The position numbers were made by a program, and so were the translations under genes. 64,000 bases of DNA, from the NCBI GenBank assembly GCA_963851025.1, contig CAWKOA010000030.1, positions 186,001 to 250,000 of the forward strand, in the 5' to 3' direction. Below are positions 57,161 through 64,000 of the stretch, piece by piece; the stretch's first letter is position 1; every line of letters starts with the position of its first letter. The notes below the pieces were generated by a model that searched no databases, was not told where the DNA came from, and saw only the letters and a list, made by a program, of their open reading frames with translations. Source of the stretch: RYN-230 sp963851025 (lineage in GTDB: Bacteria; Actinomycetota; Actinomycetes; Streptosporangiales; Streptosporangiaceae).

Positions 57161-57329
57161 ACCGGTACTGACCCGCGGCCGGGCTGGAAGTCACCGTCCC
57201 GGCGCCCGTTCTTTTCCGCAACGAACCGTCCGGCCGGCTCACCCGCCCAGCCTGGCCGCCGCCGGGCCGGTGGCCGGGACCACGGGAAGCGGGCCGGGCC
57301 GGTGGTGGCCTGGCGCCCCGGACGGGGTG

Positions 57330-58322
57330 ATGATGGCGGCCATGGTGCTGCGCACGGCGTTCACGGAACTCTTCTCGGTACGGCATCCCATTGCCCTGGC
57401 CCCGATGGGCGAATCGGCAGGCGGCGCGCTGGCCGCGGCGGTCTCTGACGGCGGGGGCCTGGGGCTCCTGGGCGGCGGCCCGGGCAGGGCGGGCTGGCTG
57501 GAGCGCGAGCTGCCCATCGTGGCCGCGGCCACGGCCCAGCCGTGGGGCGTGGGTTTCCAGAGCTGGGCGGTCAGCGTCGGCACCGTCGAGGCCGCGCTGC
57601 GGCACAATCCCCGGGCGGTGATGCTGTCCTTCGGCGACCCCCGCCCGTTCATCGGGCCGATCCGCCAGGCCGGCGCGGCGCTGATCATCCAGGCCACCGA
57701 CCTGGAGGAGGCCAGGCAGGCGGTGGACCTCGGCGCCGATGTCATCGTGGCGCAGGGAACCGAAAGCGGCGGGCACGGCGCCCGGCGCGGGCGCTCCACG
57801 CTGCCGTTCGTGCCGATCGTGGTCGATCTGGCCGCACCGACCCCGGTGCTGGCCGCCGGCGGGATCGCCGATGGGCGCGGCGTAGCCGCGGCCCTGGCCC
57901 TGGGCGCCGCCGGGGCCCTCATCGGGACCCGGTTCCAGGCCACCGCCGAGGCGCTGGTCGACCCCGCGATCAGCAAGGCCATCGTCGAGGGACGAGGGGA
58001 GGACACCGAGCGCAGCACGGTGCTGGACATCGCCCGCGGTTCCCGGTGGCCGTCCCGGTACCCGGGCCGCACCCTCAGCCACCCGTTCCTCGATGAGTGG
58101 CGCGGCCGCGAAGACGAACTCGCCGCGGACGCCGAGGCCAGGCAGGCGTACCAGGATGGCGTGGCCCGGGGCGATCTGCCGCCGATACCCGTGTGGGCCA
58201 GCGAGGCCATCGATCTCATCAACGACCTGCCGCCGGCCGCCGATCTCGTCGCCACCCTCGCCGCGCAGGCGGAGGAGGTGCTGGCCCGGATCTGCCCAGG
58301 TGAGCGGGCCGCTGGGCCCTGA
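57330..58322 (+). CDS. Nitronate monooxygenase (2-nitropropane dioxygenase family)
   Basis: A 330-residue FMN TIM-barrel enzyme oxidising alkyl nitronates to aldehydes or ketones. Seen: FSVRHPIALAPMGESAGGAL at the start, ALIIQATDLEEARQAVDLGA, then the catalytic His in VAQGTESGGHGARRG. The phosphate-binding motif is VLAAGGIADGRGVAAALALG, followed by AGALIGTRFQATAEA. LPPIPVWASEAIDLIN ends the barrel. The start is the ATG at 57330; two further ATGs at 57333 and 57342 are alternatives. The family removes the toxin propionate 3-nitronate. The frame is intact. It is divergent from the sigma factor, 169 bases apart. Confidence 0.9.
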   Translation: MMAAMVLRTAFTELFSVRHPIALAPMGESAGGALAAAVSDGGGLGLLGGGPGRAGWLERELPIVAAATAQPWGVGFQSWAVSVGTVEAALRHNPRAVMLSFGDPRPFIGPIRQAGAALIIQATDLEEARQAVDLGADVIVAQGTESGGHGARRGRSTLPFVPIVVDLAAPTPVLAAGGIADGRGVAAALALGAAGALIGTRFQATAEALVDPAISKAIVEGRGEDTERSTVLDIARGSRWPSRYPGRTLSHPFLDEWRGREDELAADAEARQAYQDGVARGDLPPIPVWASEAIDLINDLPPAADLVATLAAQAEEVLARICPGERAAGP

Positions 58323-58487
58323 CCGGGCGCTACCGGCATGAAGTAGCCGCAAGCCGGGAACGCCGGCATGAGTAACCTGTTTCCAGACGGGAAGTGCCGC
58401 AGCCACATAACGATGTGAATTCGCCGGAAGGATTCGGTAAATGTGGCGTGGTCTATTCGGCACTCACCCTACGCTCAGAGTAGGCAT

Positions 58488-58513
58488 GTAGACAGGATTA
58501 GTAGACAGGGTTA
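58488..58513 (+). repeat. 13-bp tandem duplication
   Basis: GTAGACAGGATTA (58488-58500) is followed at once by GTAGACAGGGTTA (58501-58513), with one difference. It sits in the leader of the downstream membrane protein gene. Confidence 0.8.
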
Positions 58514-58586
58514 GCTGTGCGGGGCCAGCCAGGTGCCACCGGGGGCACGCGGCACCCGCGGCAGCGGTGGCGCGGCCAGGCCCGCG

Positions 58587-58620
58587 CCCGCAGTGCCGGC
58601 TAGCCCGCAGTACCGGCTAG
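58587..58620 (+). repeat. 17-bp tandem duplication
   Basis: CCCGCAGTGCCGGCTAG (58587-58603) is followed by CCCGCAGTACCGGCTAG (58604-58620), with one difference. It lies about 80 bases upstream of the proposed start codon. Confidence 0.8.
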
Positions 58621-58696
58621 CGCCGTGCCAGCCGGCAGTGCGGGACTGGATCAGCACCGCAGCCGCCCCAGATCGTCCGTGGAGGTGTGGCCCAGA

Positions 58697-60142
58697 GTGA
58701 CCCAGGTGTCCACTCACTCTGCGGGCACGCCCGGGCTGACCCGGCCGCCCGAGCAGTCGGCGCCTGATCCACTGGAAGGCGGCCACGGGCCGGTCGAGCG
58801 GCTGATGAGCACGCTCATCCGCAAGCTGGCCTGGAGCAGGCTGGCCAACCCCAAGGTCGCTGTCTCCCTGTCGGCCGCGGGCCTCCTGCTGGGCATGCTC
58901 CTCGGCGCCACCGCCCCGAACGCCGAGACGCTGCCCGTCCTGCTGCCGCTGTCCCGGCTGCTGCCCTCGCTGAGCTCGCAGCACGTCCTGGCCAGCCTCA
59001 TGCTGTACGCCAGCGACATCCTGGCCTGCCTCGGGCTGGCCGGCATGCTGTGGGCGCACAGCCAGGGCTGGCGGCCCAACCCGCGGATCCTGCTGCTGGT
59101 CAGCACGGGCATCGTCGGGATCCTGGTCTGCCTCACCCCGGTGGGGTCCTCCGACACCGCGAGCTACGCGGCCTACGGCCGGATCGCCGCGCTGGGCGGT
59201 AACCCGTACACCACCAACCCGCTCGCCTTCCTCGGCGGCCACTCCGCCTACACCGAGGTCGTCGGGACCATGTGGAAGGCGCAGCCGTCGGTTTACGGCC
59301 CGTTCGCGACCGTGATCCAGTCGTTCGCGGCCTCGATCGGCCACGCGAACGTCGCGACCACGATCTGGGTGATCATGATCCTCAACGGGATCGTCTTCAT
59401 CGGCGTGGGCCTGCTGCTCCTGCTGACCTCCGACGACCCGGTGCGGGCCACGCTGTTCTGGACCGCCAACCCGGTCCTCATCCTGGAACTGGTCAGCGGC
59501 GGGCATCTCGACACGTTCGTGGCCGCCGCGGCGATCGGCGCCATCCAGGTCGCCCGGCGCTTCTCCAATCTCTGGGGCGACGCGGTCGTCGGCGTGCTGA
59601 TCGGCCTGGCCTGCGGGGTCAAGATCTACGCGGTGCTGATCGGCCTGGGCCTGGCCTGGCCGCTGCTGCGCGACCGCGAGTGGCTGCGCATCACCCGGAT
59701 GACGGTGGTCGCCCTGGCCACGCTGGTGCTCAGCTACAGCTACTACGGCCTGGGCGCGATAAGACCGGTGTTCGGCGGGCTCAAGCTGGTCACGCTGCCC
59801 TCGCCCTGGCGGGTGTTCGAGCTCACCGGGCAGGCGCTCGGTGTCCCGCAGAACACGATGGCCACGATCATCAGCTGCCTGTGGCCGTTCGCCCTGTTCA
59901 TCGTGGCCTGGCTGATTTACCGGCGGATCTCCTCCGACCAGCCGGCCGAGGTCGTGGCCCCGTTCGCGCTGACGTTCGCCTGGATCCTCGTCGCCCCCTG
60001 GGTCTTCGCCTGGTACACGGCTGTGGCCTGGGCCGCGCTGACCCAGGTGCCGCGGAACCGGATGACCCGGTGGCTGACGATCGTCACGGTCTTGCTTGCC
60101 CTCTGCCTGTCCAGCGGCGGACACGCCGTCCCGACCACGTGA
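58697..60142 (+). CDS. GT-C-type polyprenyl-phosphate mannosyltransferase-like membrane protein
   Basis: About 481 residues with ~12 membrane helices. Acidic loop motif GSSDTASYAAYGRIAALGGN after the third helix is where GT-C enzymes keep their catalytic Asp. Later segments are NPYTTNPLAFLGG, SVYGPFATVIQSF, WTANPVLILELVSGGHLDTF and GVKIYAVLIGLGLAWPLL. This pattern fits the MptA/MptB and DUF2029-like mannosyltransferases that extend lipoglycans outside the membrane. The start is taken at the GTG at 58697 with GGAGG upstream; a GTG or ATG at 58625 would add 24 residues. The next membrane gene follows after 49 bases on the same strand. Confidence 0.78.
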   Translation: MTQVSTHSAGTPGLTRPPEQSAPDPLEGGHGPVERLMSTLIRKLAWSRLANPKVAVSLSAAGLLLGMLLGATAPNAETLPVLLPLSRLLPSLSSQHVLASLMLYASDILACLGLAGMLWAHSQGWRPNPRILLLVSTGIVGILVCLTPVGSSDTASYAAYGRIAALGGNPYTTNPLAFLGGHSAYTEVVGTMWKAQPSVYGPFATVIQSFAASIGHANVATTIWVIMILNGIVFIGVGLLLLLTSDDPVRATLFWTANPVLILELVSGGHLDTFVAAAAIGAIQVARRFSNLWGDAVVGVLIGLACGVKIYAVLIGLGLAWPLLRDREWLRITRMTVVALATLVLSYSYYGLGAIRPVFGGLKLVTLPSPWRVFELTGQALGVPQNTMATIISCLWPFALFIVAWLIYRRISSDQPAEVVAPFALTFAWILVAPWVFAWYTAVAWAALTQVPRNRMTRWLTIVTVLLALCLSSGGHAVPTT

Positions 60143-60191
60143 TCCCGGCCCCGCCCCCCGGACCGGTCTTGTCGCTCAGGGTGACCGGGCT

Positions 60192-61674
60192 GTGACCCGC
60201 GTGCTGGGCAGCGGCGTGCCCGGGGTAGCCCGCGGCCCGGCGGTCCCCGCGGCGGACGGGCGCCCGGCCCGGTGGCGCGCGGCCGGGGCCGGCCTGGCCC
60301 GGCGGCACTGGCCCGCCCTCCTGCTGCTGGCGGCTGGCCTGGTGCTCCGCGTGCTGGTGCAGTTCGCGTACCGGCCCGCGCTGTTCTACATCGACACCGA
60401 GCGCTACCTGTACAACGCCGCGGGGATGGACCCGGTCGGCTACAAGGGGCCGCTGCTGGCCCTCTTGTCCGCCGGCGGCTTCAGCGCGGTCGCGGCGGTC
60501 CAGCACCTGCTCGGCCTGGCCATGGCGGTGGTCATCTACCTGCTGCTGCTGCGCCGCGGCGTGTCCCGGTGGCTGGCCGCGCTGGCCATCGCACCGGTCC
60601 TGCTGGACGCCTACCAGCTGCAGAACGAGCAGGCGATCATGCCGGGCACCTGGTTCGAGGCGCTGATCGTGGCCGGCCTGGCCATCCTGCTCTGGCGGCC
60701 GGGACCGGGGTGGCGGGCCGCCGTGGCGGCCGGCCTGGTCCTCGGCACGTCGGCCACGTTCGCCCAGGTCGGTGAGGCCCTGATCGTGCCCGGCGTGATC
60801 TTCCTGCTGGCCGCGGGCGGCGGCTGGCGGCGCGCGGCCGTCCGGGCCGCCGCCTTCTGCGCCGCGTTCGCCCTGCCGATCGCGGCCTACTGCACCGTGT
60901 CCTACGTGGTGGCCGGGGACTTCTTCCTGTCCCACACCGGCGTCACCTCGTTCTACGGGAGGGCCGCGGCCGCGGCCGACTGCGCCACGCTCCGGCTCCC
61001 CGCGGCCGAGCGGGGCATGTGCCCCAGCCCGGCCCAGCAGGCCAAGGGACCGGACTGGCTGGAATACGAGCCTGGCTCCCCGATCCGCCCGTACTACGCG
61101 AAGCTGCCGCGGGCCGAGACCGACAGCCTGCTCTCCGACTTCAACCACCGGGTGCTGGCCCAGCAGCCGCAGCGGCTGCTCGGCGCCTACGCCCGTGACG
61201 TGGTGAAACTGTTCGCGCTGACCCGGGAGACCAGCCCGGGGGACACGCCTGTCTCCCGCTGGCAGTTCCAGACCACGTTCCCGTACTTCTCCTCGCACTC
61301 GACCCGGCCGGAGGTGACTGGCCGAGATCGCCCGGTTCGGCGGGGGCGCCCCGGCTGTCTGGCGGCCGGCCGCCGTGTTCCTGCGCTCCTACCAGCTCGG
61401 CGGCGGGTTCACGCCCGGCCCGCTGCTGGCCCTGTGCGCGGTCACCGGCCTGGCCGGGTCCGGGGTGCTGCTGCGGCGCCGCTGGCGGTCCGACCCGGCC
61501 ACCCGGTCGCTGGCCCTGGCCTGCCTGCTGTGCTTCGGCTCGGCCGCGTGCGTGCTGCTGGTGTCCGACCTGTTCGAGTTCTCGTGGCGGTACCAGCTGC
61601 CCGCGCTGGTCACGCTGGTGCCGGCCGGCGCCCTGGGGATCGCCGCCCTGAAGCAGACCGTGTCCGGGCAGTAG
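60192..61674 (+). CDS. Multi-pass membrane protein, GT-C glycosyltransferase-like
   Basis: About 494 residues. Helix 1 WPALLLLAAGLVLRVLVQFA is followed by an outside loop ALFYIDTERYLYNAAGMDPV with YKGPLLALLS, which carries Asp-Thr-Glu in the place of a GT-C acidic motif. About nine further helices follow. A long extracytoplasmic loop has LRLPAAERGMCPSPAQQAKG and RPYYAKLPRAETDSLLSDFN. The C-terminal helices are PLLALCAVTGLAGSGVLL and SLALACLLCFGSAACVLLVS. It probably transfers a sugar or another group from a lipid carrier. The frame shifts near 61315. Start GTG 60192. Presumably co-transcribed with the mannosyltransferase-like gene. Confidence 0.7.
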
Positions 61675-62330
61675 TAGAACCGGGCCCGTGGCCGGCCGGC
61701 GCCCGCCGCGCCGGAGCGCAGCACCACGTTGTCGGTGATGCAGATGAACGGGGTACCCCGCCACGGGAAGGCGTGCCCGCCCAGGTAGCCGCGGAACTCA
61801 GGCGCCCGGCTGGGGCACTGGCCAGACCGCGGCGGCGGCCCGCCGCGGCCGGGGGGCAGCCCGCTGCCGGGCGGGGGTGCGGTGCCGGGTGAGGGCGCGG
61901 CCATGTAGAGCGTCGCCCGGCCGGCCGGGCCGGCCCCGGGCTGGGCACCGCCCGCCCGGCCGCCGGTCCTGGCCGGGCCGCCGGCCAGGCAGACCAGCCG
62001 GATGTCATAGTCGCGGGGGAACGTCCACTCCAGGTAGCCCCGGCCGGAGCGGGCCAGCACCGTGCGCGGCGGGACCTCGGCTAACCATTGCGGGTCACCG
62101 CAGCCCGGCGCGGCGAAGAAGTGGCCGGCGTCAGTGGCCGCCGGCTGGCCGGACGGGGTGACATAGAACGTGACGAGGATGGCGGAGGCCAGGCCCGTGA
62201 GGATCAGGTGCGGCCGCCGCCAGTGCTTCCAGTGCCAGGGCGGATGCCCGGCCGCGGGCCCGGCGGGATGACCCGCGCGACCCGCGTGACCGTCCGGGGG
62301 CTGATCGTCTGAGCGCAGGTACACATTCAT
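61675..62330 (-). CDS. Membrane-anchored protein with Pro/Gly-rich linker, unknown function
   Basis: At least 215 residues from the ATG at 62330. A soluble N-terminus with HPPWHWKHWRRPHL precedes one transmembrane helix (LILTGLASAILVTFYVTP). An outside part has ATDAGHFFAAPGCGDPQWLA and RSGRGYLEWTFPRDYDIRLV, a ~60-residue Pro/Gly linker, and a last piece EFRGYLGGHAFPWRGTPFIC. No known domain. The open frame goes on to 61389, deep into the opposite 3' end of the membrane protein gene. That region certainly codes on the other strand, so the true stop is probably hidden by an indel near 61680. End coordinate uncertain. Confidence 0.5.
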
Positions 62331-62492
62331 GGGAGGCCCCGTTACTCGGCACTCTCGGCCAGCCCTTCGGCGGGCGCCTGTACTTGGTGAGACGCAGACA
62401 CATCCCTTCCGGAGCACCGGGTGCGATGGATAGTGGCCCGGTGAACCGCGGGGCGCGGGGCCTGCGGGGGCGGGGCGCGGGGGCACACTGGG

Positions 62493-62753
62493 GTGGTGCG
62501 GATCACCGTCTGGGTACGCCCCGGGTCACCCCGTCCCCGGGTGGGCGGCGACCACGGGGGCGCGCTGATCGTCCGGGTCAGCCCCCGGGCCGTCGACGGG
62601 CAGGCCACCGCCGCGGCGCTGGCCGCGGTGGCCGACGCGTTCGGCGTCCGCCGCAGCGCGGTCACCCTGGTCACGGGGGCCACCAGCCGGACGAAGATCC
62701 TGGACGTGGCGGGCGCCGGGCCGGCTGAGCTCACCCGGCTGCTGGCCTTGTAG
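62493..62753 (+). CDS. DUF167 (YggU family) protein
   Basis: An 86-residue protein of the YggU/DUF167 family. The pattern VWVRPGSPRPRVGGDHGG, LIVRVSPRAVDGQATAAALA, then RRSAVTLVTGATSRTKILDV is the family core: strand, KxxVxP-like loop, helix and a final strand. The fold is a small alpha/beta domain seen in proteins of unknown but broadly conserved function, possibly nucleic-acid related. The start is the GTG at 62493 or 62496. It stands alone, convergent with the TMEM175-like gene 16 bases away. Confidence 0.85.
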   Translation: MVRITVWVRPGSPRPRVGGDHGGALIVRVSPRAVDGQATAAALAAVADAFGVRRSAVTLVTGATSRTKILDVAGAGPAELTRLLAL

Positions 62754-62769
62754 CGCCGGGCGCGGGCGG

Positions 62770-63366
62770 TCAGGGCGCCGGCTGGTCCGGCCGCCCGCGG
62801 CCGGACAGGTGGATGCGGCCGGGCCTGCGGAACGGGATGACGTAGTACAGGGCGATCGCCAGGTACCCGATCACCGCGACGACCGGGACGAAGAGCCCGA
62901 CGACGATCAGGATCAGGTATCCGCCCAGGCCGGGGGTGAGCCGCTGGGTCAGCAGCTGGACCTCCTCGTCCGCCGCGTCGGGCCGGACGAGCCCGGCGTG
63001 GACCGCGTAGCGCCAGAGCACCCAGAGCAGCGTGGACGACAGGAGCAGGCTGATCCCGTAGATCGTGGCCGCGACCCGCTCAGGCCGGTCCTGCCCGATG
63101 TAATCGGCGAACAGCCGGGTCGGGAACGGCAGGAACGCGATGAGCAGGAGCAGGAGCAGGTTCAGCCGGACGAACGTGGCGTTCGCGCGCTCCAGGTACT
63201 CGGTGATCGCGTTGTGCCCCAGCCAGGAGGCCCCGATGGTCGAGAAGCTGACCACGTAGGCCAGGTACGACGGCCACAGGCGGGCCACCGAGCGGAGCAG
63301 GTCGCTGCCCGCGCTGGCCGGAACCACGATGTCCAGGACGAGCAGGGTGATGGCGATCGCGAACAC
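62770..63366 (-). CDS. TMEM175-family potassium channel protein, N-terminally truncated
   Basis: About 198 residues and six hydrophobic segments. The start FAIAITLLVLDIVVPASAGS matches helix 1 of bacterial TMEM175 channels. The family always begins with R-x-x-x-FSD-G-V just before FAIAITLL, and that motif, which is needed for channel function, is missing. The frame upstream reads GSPAAPPGVFAIAI and runs into the 3' end of the flavodoxin gene 20 bases away. The rest (SYLAYVVSFSTIGASWLGHN, LLLLLLIAFLPFPTRLFADY, then LILIVVGLFVPVVAVIGYL) is normal. Hence the first ~15 residues were lost or replaced, or the assembly is wrong here. Start GTG 63366 is the first available. Confidence 0.7.
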   Translation of the reverse strand: MFAIAITLLVLDIVVPASAGSDLLRSVARLWPSYLAYVVSFSTIGASWLGHNAITEYLERANATFVRLNLLLLLLIAFLPFPTRLFADYIGQDRPERVAATIYGISLLLSSTLLWVLWRYAVHAGLVRPDAADEEVQLLTQRLTPGLGGYLILIVVGLFVPVVAVIGYLAIALYYVIPFRRPGRIHLSGRGRPDQPAP

Positions 63367-63385
63367 CCCAGGTGGGGCGGCCGGG

Positions 63386-63934
63386 CTACCGGGGGGTGAG
63401 CGTGAGCTGGTCGGCGATGCTCTCGGCCCAGCGCTGGATCTCCGCCCAGTCCCGGAAGTCGCCGTCCAGCCCGCGGAAGACCAGCAGGGAGAGCCGCTGG
63501 GCCGGGTTCAGCTTCTTGCGGTCCAGCTTGCCGGCGAACATCCGGTGATCCCGCGCGCCGACCGACGTGCGGATCCGGGGGACCTCGACCGGGACCTGGT
63601 CCATGGCCTGGGCCAGCTTGCCCCCGGGATCACCGACCGGGCCGCTGGAGAACAGCCACACCGGGCGGGCCGCGAGCGAGTCGCGGCACCGGCTGGCCAG
63701 GTCCCGGGCGGCCCCGAGCCAGTGGCCGGTGTAAACGGCGCTGCCCAGGACGACCGCGTGGTAGTCCTCGACCGAACGGACCTGCTCAGGCGGCAGCACG
63801 GTGACGGCGAAGCCGTCGCCGGACAGGGACCGGCCGATCGCCTCGGCGATCTCGGTGGTCGCCCCGTGCTTCGAGGCCGCGCAGACCAGGACCCGCACCC
63901 CGCGCGCGGGCGGTGCCGTGGGTGACTCATTCAT
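63386..63934 (-). CDS. Flavodoxin-domain protein (HemG-type protoporphyrinogen dehydrogenase-like)
   Basis: A 182-residue flavodoxin-fold protein. The FMN phosphate loop is VRVLVCAASKHGATTEIAEA at the N-terminus. YHAVVLGSAVYTGHWLGAAR is the second FMN segment and PVWLFSSGPVGDPGGK the third. A C-terminal part LDRKKLNPAQRLSLLVFRGL, then DFRDWAEIQRWAESIADQL resembles the flavodoxin-like group related to HemG. Since heme synthesis here uses the coproporphyrin route, a general electron-transfer role is more likely. Start ATG 63934 with GAGGGAG; a GTG at 63943 is the alternative. Confidence 0.82.
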   Translation of the reverse strand: MNESPTAPPARGVRVLVCAASKHGATTEIAEAIGRSLSGDGFAVTVLPPEQVRSVEDYHAVVLGSAVYTGHWLGAARDLASRCRDSLAARPVWLFSSGPVGDPGGKLAQAMDQVPVEVPRIRTSVGARDHRMFAGKLDRKKLNPAQRLSLLVFRGLDGDFRDWAEIQRWAESIADQLTLTPR

Positions 63935-63955
63935 GATCGTCACTCCCTCGCGGGC

Positions 63956-64000
63956 TCAGTGCGCTGGCCCGGCCTGACGGTCGATTTCCCGCTGGATCTC
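63956..64000 (-). CDS. C-terminal end of an upstream gene (partial)
   Basis: The last 14 codons of a minus-strand gene enter the window: EIQREIDRQAGPAH, then TGA at 63956-63958. The gene ends about 20 bases before the flavodoxin start, so both are probably one operon. The family cannot be told from so little. Confidence 0.45.
   Translation of the reverse strand, partial: EIQREIDRQAGPAH

Larger units (their letters stand above)
58323..58696. other. Intergenic region with two short tandem duplications
   Basis: 374 bases, no gene. The middle (58380-58510) is AT-richer and holds the promoter of the GT-C-like gene. A 13-base and a 17-base unit are each duplicated head-to-tail (see repeats). The word CCGGCATGAGTA/CCGGCATGAAGTA occurs twice near 58335 and 58360. 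Confidence 0.45.

Overview
The window is GC-rich (roughly 73% by eye) actinobacterial chromosome. The gene content agrees: coproporphyrin-dependent heme genes, mycothiol-dependent DinB-fold enzymes, an F420/flavin LLM oxidoreductase, large LuxR (LAL) regulators, ECF sigma factors, a YtrA-type GntR/ABC operon, Tat-dependent lipoprotein export and GTG starts. A filamentous actinomycete (Streptosporangiales or a relative) is the best guess; order level is inference. No rRNA, tRNA, CRISPR array or transposase was seen. Many universally conserved genes (cgoX, chdC, mmpL, valS, LAL regulator) are broken by single-base frameshifts, so the sequence very probably carries assembly indels. I annotate those as one gene each and give approximate shift positions.

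Layout. 1-5.9 kb: antiporter 5' end, cgoX-chdC (last steps of coproporphyrin-dependent heme synthesis), MMPL transporter, msrB. 6-9.3 kb: DUF1349 protein, small membrane protein, DipZ-like redoxin lacking one cysteine, epoxide hydrolase. 9.4-15.4 kb: valS and a LAL regulator. 15.4-21.2 kb: LLM oxidoreductase, mycothiol-type enzyme, ytrA-like regulator with ABC transporter and operator, PhyH-like dioxygenase, D-amino-acid oxidase. 21.7-28.6 kb: repeat-rich membrane protein, epimerase plus AMP ligase, small membrane protein followed by a perfect 18-bp inverted repeat, sulfotransferase, beta-propeller hydrolase-like protein with a leaderless promoter. 28.7-33.5 kb: a complete polyhydroxybutyrate locus phaB-phaA-phaC-phasin-XRE regulator. 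34-39.5 kb: gamma-carbonic anhydrase, serine hydrolase, phospholipase D, Tat lipoprotein with a DMFase-like domain.

39.6-45.9 kb holds the most interesting locus: an ECF sigma factor translationally coupled to a small protein, a TPR-CHAT caspase-like protease, and a divergent intracellular subtilase with a complete triad. Sigma factor, possible inhibitor or substrate and two proteases suggest a proteolysis-gated transcription switch, analogous in parts to the TPR-CHAT/Csx30/RpoE branch of type III-E CRISPR but without CRISPR.

45.9-64 kb: SDR/HxlR operon with operator, XRE-ImmA metalloprotease pair, PadR operon, secreted ricin-type lectin, a rearranged ABC ATPase joined to the 3' half of a flavin monooxygenase, DHA2 MFS pump, SigG-like sigma factor with a TIGR03086 protein, nitronate monooxygenase, two GT-C-like membrane proteins, DUF167, an N-terminally truncated TMEM175 channel and a flavodoxin.
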